Assembly: GCA_946481095.1 (NCBI GenBank)
Contig: CAMLML010000111.1
Location: 1 to 10,611 of the forward strand
From: an uncultured Cellvibrio sp.
GTDB lineage: Bacteria; Pseudomonadota; Gammaproteobacteria; Pseudomonadales; Cellvibrionaceae
Direction of reading: 5' to 3'
Length of the DNA stretch: 10,611 bases
In this document: positions 6,535-10,611 of the stretch, in pieces
Position numbering within the stretch: the stretch's first letter is position 1
Layout: every line of letters starts with the position of its first letter
Program-made: the position numbers and the translations under genes
The notes under the pieces: model-generated
Seen by the model: the letters and a program-made list of their open reading frames with translations, nothing else
What the model was told of the DNA's origin: nothing
Databases searched by the model: none

Positions 6535-7515
6535 ATGAGAAAGATACTGACTGCTGCGTTGGCACTATGCGTGGTTTACGTTTCAAATAGTTTTGCTCAA
6601 AATCCGTTAAATTTTGGCAACAATATTCGAACTGCTGACCCCTCTGGTCATGTGTGGGGTGATGGAAAAATGTATCTCTATACATCACATGATGAAGCGT
6701 GTCAGGAGGATTTTCACATGAAAGATTGGTACGCGTTTTCATCCACTGATTTGGTGAATTGGAAAACCCATGGGCCAATTTTAAAGATCAGCGATTTAAC
6801 CTGGGCGGATAATTTTGCATGGGCACCTGATGCCGCTTATAAAAATGGAAAATATTATTTGATATTTCCTGCAGGCACCGGCTTTAAAGACAGGGTCAAC
6901 CCGGAAAAAAGTACTAAATGGATGGGACTTGGTGTAGCGGTCAGTGGTTCACCCACTGGCCCATTTAAAGATGCAATCGGAAAACCGCTTTGGACTACGC
7001 CATATGCTAATGATCCCAGTTTATTTATCGATGATGATGGCAAGGCGTATTTATACTTTCATGGTTTAAATGCGGACTATCAAGTGGCTGAAATGGCCGA
7101 TGATTTACTCAGCATAAAGGGTGGATTACAAAAAATGGATATGGGCGGATACGAGCCAAAAATGGAAGGGCCTTGGGTATTCAAACGTAATGGGATTTAT
7201 TATTTCACTATGCCCGAAAATAACCGCGTACTCTCTTACTACACATCCAAATCACCTAAAGGTCCGTGGAAATATCGTGGCGTAATAATGGAAGCAGAGC
7301 ACGGCAATAATCATCACTCCATCGTCGAATACCAGGGCCAGTGGATTCTGTTCTATCACCGCTGGTTAGACACTCCCGAAACCAATTGCAAAAAGAAACA
7401 GCGTCATGTTGCAGCTGAGTACGTGAAATTTAATGAAGATGGCAGCATTCAGAAAGTGAAGCGAACAACTAAAGGGGTTAGTGATTTTCCAGACAGAATT
7501 AAACATCCGAACTAA
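6535..7515 (+). CDS. Secreted GH43 family glycoside hydrolase, single domain
   Basis: This is an exported glycosidase of the GH43 five-bladed propeller family, likely acting on arabinose- or xylose-containing polysaccharide fragments. Starting at 6535 it has 326 residues with a Sec signal peptide (MRKILTAALALCVVYVSNSF, cleavage probably near AFA-type SFA-Q at residue 21). There is no lipobox, so it should be periplasmic or secreted. Key residues are visible: base D35 in ADPSGHVW, pKa-tuning D160 in NDPSLFIDDDG, acid E211 in KMEGPWVFKRNGIYYF, and the histidine pair H260/H261 in GNNHHSIVEY near the expected central metal or substrate site. The domain runs to the C-terminus with no attached binding module. 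It is clearly different from its neighbour outside these motifs, so it is not a recent duplicate. I cannot assign the subfamily or exact substrate. It follows the first GH43 gene by 63 bp. Confidence 0.92.
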   Translation: MRKILTAALALCVVYVSNSFAQNPLNFGNNIRTADPSGHVWGDGKMYLYTSHDEACQEDFHMKDWYAFSSTDLVNWKTHGPILKISDLTWADNFAWAPDAAYKNGKYYLIFPAGTGFKDRVNPEKSTKWMGLGVAVSGSPTGPFKDAIGKPLWTTPYANDPSLFIDDDGKAYLYFHGLNADYQVAEMADDLLSIKGGLQKMDMGGYEPKMEGPWVFKRNGIYYFTMPENNRVLSYYTSKSPKGPWKYRGVIMEAEHGNNHHSIVEYQGQWILFYHRWLDTPETNCKKKQRHVAAEYVKFNEDGSIQKVKRTTKGVSDFPDRIKHPN

Positions 7516-7551
7516 ATTCTGCAACTGGCCGAATGACGAACCTAATAAAAT

Positions 7552-8142
7552 ATGAATAATTTCACAGTGAACCCCATTCAAAAATTTCAGCAATGGTGGC
7601 GAGTAGCTTCGGAGAATTCACCATTACAACAAAAAAGTGCAGTGTGTATTTCAACAATTGATGAAAACGGATTTCCAAGCGGCAGGTTTGTGGATTTGAA
7701 ATCTGCTGACGAAAATGGTTTTACTTTTTGTACTTACCTCGATTCTGCAAAAGGAAAGCAGATTCAAATCAATCCTAAAATAGCAATGACTGTGTGGTGG
7801 GATCATGTGGGTTATCAGGTGAGAGTTATTGGTGAGGCGACAGCTATCAGTGAAGTTGAAGCTGATGAAATTTGGCAAACCAGAAAGCGCAGCGCTCAAC
7901 TCACTACCACGGCATTCCACCAAAGCCAGCCAATGCTTGAATTGAATGAATTGGAAAGTAGATTTAAATCTGTTGAGAATAAATTTACTGGTCTGGAAGT
8001 TCCAATGCCTACTAATTGGGGAGGTTATTGTATTCGCCCAATATCAATTGAATTTCTTACGTTTACAGAAAGCAGGCTGCATATTCGTAAATTGTATAGT
8101 CGTGCAGGGGATGATTGGATAACAAGTTATCTTCAGCCTTGA
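7552..8142 (+). CDS. Pyridoxamine 5'-phosphate oxidase family protein (PdxH-like, divergent)
   Basis: This 196-residue protein has the split-barrel FMN-binding fold of PdxH, which oxidises pyridoxine or pyridoxamine phosphate to pyridoxal phosphate. Blocks along the protein match the family: SGRFVDLKSADENGFTF (43-59), SAKGKQIQINPKIAMTVWW (65-83), YQVRVIGEA (88-96), RKRSAQ then QSQPM (111-128), NWGGYCIRP (155-163) and RLHIRKLY (175-182). Two familiar motifs are altered. The usual RLHDR is RLHIR, keeping the Arg and His that contact substrate in E. coli but losing the Asp. The usual EFW is EFL, losing a Trp near FMN. It may therefore be a real PdxH, a PhzG-like relative, or an oxidase with a changed substrate. 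No clear ribosome site precedes the ATG. It lies 36 bp after the GH43 gene and a hairpin repeat begins 8 bp beyond its stop. Confidence 0.85.
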   Translation: MNNFTVNPIQKFQQWWRVASENSPLQQKSAVCISTIDENGFPSGRFVDLKSADENGFTFCTYLDSAKGKQIQINPKIAMTVWWDHVGYQVRVIGEATAISEVEADEIWQTRKRSAQLTTTAFHQSQPMLELNELESRFKSVENKFTGLEVPMPTNWGGYCIRPISIEFLTFTESRLHIRKLYSRAGDDWITSYLQP

Positions 8143-8149
8143 GCGACAA

Positions 8150-8221
8150 GTAGGTTGGGCAGTAATGCCCAACAGAAATCTCAATGGTAAAGAAAATGTT
8201 GGGCATTGCTGCCCAACCTAC
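8150..8221. repeat. GTAGGTTGGGC...CCAACCTAC hairpin, second family member
   Basis: The arms 8150-8174 and 8197-8221 pair at 24 of 25 positions around a 22-base loop. The outer GTAGGTTGG is shared with the elements at 4626 and 10418. Each arm is itself a small palindrome around GGGCA-TGCCC. It begins 8 bp past the PdxH-like stop codon, where the transcript could fold into a stable hairpin. No U-run follows, so a protective or Rho-related role is likelier than intrinsic termination. Confidence 0.9.
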
Positions 8222-8340
8222 GGGTAAGACAAGTCGGAGTTTGTTGTCATTGCTGCGGAGACAGGAGCCGTCAGATCGGCGAAGTTAATCCAGTTGTTAA
8301 AAAATCAAGAGCTGGGTCCCTGCTTTCGCAGGGATGACGG
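8203..8340. repeat. Dispersed composite repeat, copy A
   Basis: By hand alignment 8203-8323 matches 10427-10546 at about 80-85% identity with one gap. Its last part (8246-8338) is bounded by imperfect inverted ends, GTCATTGCTGCG and CGCAGGGATGAC, matching at 10 of 12 positions. A 7-bp stem with a TTTC loop (8317-8334) closes it. It directly continues the GTAGGTTGG hairpin, and the same order is seen in copy B. It fills most of the 315-base gap between the PdxH-like and DUF2157-like genes. The remaining 8341-8457 is AT-rich and must hold the promoter of the next gene. Confidence 0.85.
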
Positions 8341-8462
8341 TGTGCGATTGAATGAAACCGCTGAAGGTATTGCGAATAATCGGGCGTACAGCAAAATTTT
8401 GGTCTAAAAATATTTTTAATTTTTGATCAAACATAGTGCTGTAATTTAAAAACATTAATGTC

Positions 8463-8467
8463 AGGGA
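8463..8467 (+). promoter_or_regulatory. Ribosome binding site deciding the DUF2157-like start
   Basis: AGGGA lies five bases before the ATG at 8473. The in-frame ATG at 8458 has no Shine-Dalgarno sequence before it and would add only five residues. Confidence 0.6.
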
Positions 8468-8472
8468 TATCT

Positions 8473-9567
8473 ATGAATCAACTCACCAAAATTCAAGCAC
8501 AAATGCGTGCTGATCAAGTGCGGGCGTTTCGGGCAGAGCAAGTTTTGCTGAGTGAACAAGGTTTACTGCAATTGCCAGACGATACATCAGCAGCGATTCA
8601 ACAGTATCACGATAATTTGTTGCGTGAATTGCAACAGGCGCAGGATGTAGATTTGAGTGAAGGTGCTCGGCATTTGTCGCTTGGTATGCAGATAGTTTCT
8701 TTTCTTGGTGCGAGTGCGTTAGCAGCGAGTTTATTTTTTCTGTTTCATCAATACTGGGGATACTTTGCAACGACAACACAGGTCATCATTTTAATTGCCG
8801 CACCGCTCGTCAGTTTAGTAATTGCATCTTGGGCGCAGCGATTGGATAGTTCAGGTTATTACGCAAAGTTGGCTGCGCTGATATCGTTTGCGAGTTGGGT
8901 GTTAAATATTGCGATGCTCGGCAGTATTTTTAATATCACGCCATCGCCCAACGCTTACGCCATATTTGCACTTTACGGATTTATACTCGCTTATTTATTG
9001 CAAGTGCGTTTAGTGTTAGCAGCTGCACTGGTGTGTAGTTTTATTTTTATCAGTGCCAGGTTTGGCACATGGATGGGCAGCTATTGGGTTTCTGTAGGCG
9101 AAAACCCCGAACATTTTTTATTGCCCTCGCTGATTTTCTTCTCACTACCTTTGTGGATCAATCAATCGCGTTTTCATGGATTTACGGCGATTTATCAATT
9201 GTTGTCCGTGGTCACATTTTTTATCGCATTACTCATTTTGGCGAATTGGGCAGACAGTAGTTATCTACCTTGGTCGAATGACGTGGTTGAAGGTTTTTAT
9301 CAGGTGGCAGGTTTTGTGGCGAGTGCATTATTGGTGCTTTACGGTTTGCGCACGGGTGCAGTGAATTTAATGCTCGCAGGTAATGTATTTTTTGCGCTTT
9401 TCTTATACACCAAATTTTTTGATTGGTGGTGGGATTGGATGCCTAAATACCTTTTCTTTTTCGTGATTGGACTCACCGCGATTTTAGTGTTGATGGTATT
9501 TAACCGGCTGCGCAAAGCACAACAAAATGCTTTGCAAAAAGCACAGCAGCCAGGAGGCGAGATATGA
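8473..9567 (+). CDS. DUF2157-like polytopic membrane protein
   Basis: This 364-residue inner-membrane protein has a charged cytoplasmic N-terminal region of about 68 residues, rich in Gln, Glu and Arg, followed by about ten transmembrane helices. The helices fall roughly at 71-91, 98-119, 130-150, 157-170, 171-195, 217-229, 238-257, 273-290, 298-313 and 324-344. A basic, Gln-rich tail ends it. The late block KFFDWWWDWMPKYLFFFVIG with a final helix and RLRKAQ tail is the pattern seen in DUF2157/DUF4401 membrane proteins, whose function is unknown. No enzyme motif is visible. The stop overlaps the start of the next gene by 4 bp (ATGA). DUF2157-type proteins commonly sit with a partner protein having one membrane span and a large periplasmic part, which is what follows here. 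Both genes lie between two copies of the same composite repeat. Confidence 0.8.
   Translation: MNQLTKIQAQMRADQVRAFRAEQVLLSEQGLLQLPDDTSAAIQQYHDNLLRELQQAQDVDLSEGARHLSLGMQIVSFLGASALAASLFFLFHQYWGYFATTTQVIILIAAPLVSLVIASWAQRLDSSGYYAKLAALISFASWVLNIAMLGSIFNITPSPNAYAIFALYGFILAYLLQVRLVLAAALVCSFIFISARFGTWMGSYWVSVGENPEHFLLPSLIFFSLPLWINQSRFHGFTAIYQLLSVVTFFIALLILANWADSSYLPWSNDVVEGFYQVAGFVASALLVLYGLRTGAVNLMLAGNVFFALFLYTKFFDWWWDWMPKYLFFFVIGLTAILVLMVFNRLRKAQQNALQKAQQPGGEI
9552..9557 (+). promoter_or_regulatory. Strong ribosome binding site inside the upstream gene
   Basis: A full AGGAGG lies six bases before the ATG at 9564, within the last codons of the DUF2157-like gene. Together with the ATGA overlap it points to efficient coupled translation of the pair. 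Confidence 0.75.
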
Positions 9568-10421
9568 ACACATGCATCAATAATATAGAGGCTAAAAAAT
9601 TACTCTGGTTAGCAGTAGGCTTGGTGCTATTGGTGAATATATTTATTCTGGGCAAGGTCTACATGAATCGCTCAGAGGTAACCGCGCAACTGCAATTAAG
9701 TGAACGCGAATTGCAGTTTCCGCGCAACTACGGTTTCAGCAAAGAAGATTCAAGCCTACGTGTAGATCTGCACTGGACAACACCTGTCACTGAGCCAACT
9801 GACATGAACCTGAATGGCTGGCGCTGGCGTCACAATCGTCAGCTGCAATTAAATGATGCAAATTTTCTCAGTTTTCAATTTCCGGATTGCACACAGAAAA
9901 CGCGCATGCAAGAACGTAGTGCCTGGGTTTTATTGGAATTCAACGGACAGAGTTATACAGACTATGTGGCACAAGTTGAGCGGTATCACGCATTGACCAT
10001 GGGCTTAACGCCTGCACAAAATACCGGAGAGTCAGAAAAAGAGTTAGTTGCAAAACGTAAAGACGCTACTGAATTTTTAACAGAAGCTAAAACAGAAAGC
10101 TCGCGTTTATTTGTTATAGATGCAGCTGCTGATCGGGGGGTATTGGAAACAGCACTGCGCAACCGACAATCAACCGCCAATGGCCAACTATTTATTGTGC
10201 CCGCCGAAGTGCGTCCCTATTACTATCGCTGCAACAAGAATGACAAGCGCCCAACAGAAGTTATTATCGATAAACTCGCTGTGGAATCGCTTTATATCCC
10301 TAACTCTTTTTCACAATATTTTCCAAAAGATCACCATGCAAGACGAAATGCAAAATTCACAATAGAAGTATCCTATGGCCGATTTTTTGAGCCTTGGATA
10401 AGTGGGTTTATTGGCAAGTAG
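9564..10421 (+). CDS. DUF4824-like single-span membrane protein
   Basis: This 285-residue protein has a short cytoplasmic start, one membrane helix at about 13-31 and a periplasmic domain of about 250 residues. The region after the helix (LQLSERELQFPRNYGF) and the later blocks AWVLLEFNGQSY (120-131), SSRLFVIDAAADRGVLETAL (179-198) and GQLFIVPAEVRPYYYRC (207-223) resemble the DUF4824 family. That family is uncharacterised and often lies next to DUF2157-type genes. The assignment is from remembered family pattern. No catalytic motif is evident. The stop TAG (10419-10421) lies inside the start of the repeat that follows (GTAGGTTG), so the repeat supplies the termination codon. Whether the last residues (SGFIGK) are native or were set by repeat insertion cannot be told here. 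Confidence 0.75.
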   Translation: MNTCINNIEAKKLLWLAVGLVLLVNIFILGKVYMNRSEVTAQLQLSERELQFPRNYGFSKEDSSLRVDLHWTTPVTEPTDMNLNGWRWRHNRQLQLNDANFLSFQFPDCTQKTRMQERSAWVLLEFNGQSYTDYVAQVERYHALTMGLTPAQNTGESEKELVAKRKDATEFLTEAKTESSRLFVIDAAADRGVLETALRNRQSTANGQLFIVPAEVRPYYYRCNKNDKRPTEVIIDKLAVESLYIPNSFSQYFPKDHHARRNAKFTIEVSYGRFFEPWISGFIGK

Positions 10422-10611
10422 GTTGAGCATTGCGGCCCAACCTAGGGTTAACACAAATCGGAGTTTGTCGCATTCCTGCGGAGGCAGAAGCCGTCAAGCC
10501 AGCGAAGCTAATTCGGTTGTTAAAAAATCAATAGCTGGATCCCTGCCTCGGCAATTGCTCCTGCATTACTCTACTACATCACTTCCATGTGATTATTCGC
10601 AGGGATGACGA
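10418..10611. repeat. Dispersed composite repeat, copy B (runs to window edge)
   Basis: It begins with a shortened GTAGGTTG...CCAACCTA hairpin (10418-10444) overlapping the stop codon of the DUF4824-like gene. It then follows copy A closely through 10546. After CCCTGC at 10541-10546, copy A closes its hairpin at once. Copy B instead contains about 50 extra bases, the last part of which (10580-10610) matches the right half and loop of the palindrome at 1529-1578 at 30 of 31 positions. Copy B is thus a mosaic of two repeat types. All copies end in GCAGG(G/A)ATGACG. Confidence 0.85.

Noticed and set aside
8150..8221. Intrinsic terminator after the PdxH-like gene
   Set aside because: The hairpin is strong but is not followed by a T-run on the coding strand, and the same ends occur upstream of a gene at 4626-4725.
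8423..8450. TTGATC and TTTAAA as a promoter for the DUF2157-like gene
   Set aside because: Spacing of 16 is acceptable, but the -10 match is poor and the surrounding DNA is too AT-rich to make it distinctive.
8458..8472. ATG at 8458 as start of the DUF2157-like gene
   Set aside because: AGGGA at 8463-8467 lies inside that extension and is correctly spaced for the ATG at 8473.
10402..10608. Open frame of 68 codons over the end of the DUF4824-like gene and the repeat
   Set aside because: It is made almost wholly of repeat sequence, has no ribosome site and a composition unlike a protein.

Overview
The window looks like a chromosomal stretch of a gammaproteobacterium that degrades plant cell walls, most plausibly Cellvibrio or a close relative. 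The grounds are moderate-to-low GC, two exported GH43 glycosidases side by side, a proteobacterial DUF2157/DUF4824-type membrane pair, and intergenic repeats ending in GTCATTCCTGCG-type sequence. No rRNA, tRNA, CRISPR array or intact transposase was seen. The genus is inference; no marker gene is present.

Layout. Positions 1-3333 (minus strand) hold a four-gene export locus: a MacA/HlyD-type membrane fusion protein, a small four-helix DUF6326-like membrane protein, a MacB/LolD-type ATPase, and a MacB-type permease that runs off the left edge. The permease is an open frame across the window edge. ATPase and permease overlap by 4 bp. A perfect 22-bp inverted repeat lies in the gap before the ATPase. 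Positions 3334-3759 hold a possible decayed membrane-protein remnant. Positions 3760-4281 (minus) encode an orphan 173-aa protein with motif blocks resembling the EreA/ChaN or TraB/TIKI metal-dependent hydrolase groups.

Positions 4282-4809 are AT-rich and carry two separate inverted-repeat elements. From 4810 the plus strand reads: GH43 lipoprotein with a C-terminal CBM91-like domain; a second secreted GH43 enzyme; a divergent PdxH-like flavoprotein; a repeat block; then a DUF2157-like polytopic membrane protein overlapping a DUF4824-like single-span protein by 4 bp. A second copy of the repeat block ends the window.

Function. The two GH43 enzymes probably trim arabinofuranosyl or xylosyl units from hemicellulose fragments, one anchored to a membrane and one periplasmic or secreted. 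The left locus is probably a tripartite-type export or lipid-handling ABC system whose outer membrane partner is not visible. The DUF2157/DUF4824 pair is translationally coupled, so its products probably act together; their job is unknown. The strongest non-coding signal is a family of dispersed repeats: a GTAGGTTGG...CCAACCTAC hairpin joined to a GTCATTCCTGCG-type element, present in two direct copies flanking that pair, with related single parts elsewhere in the window.
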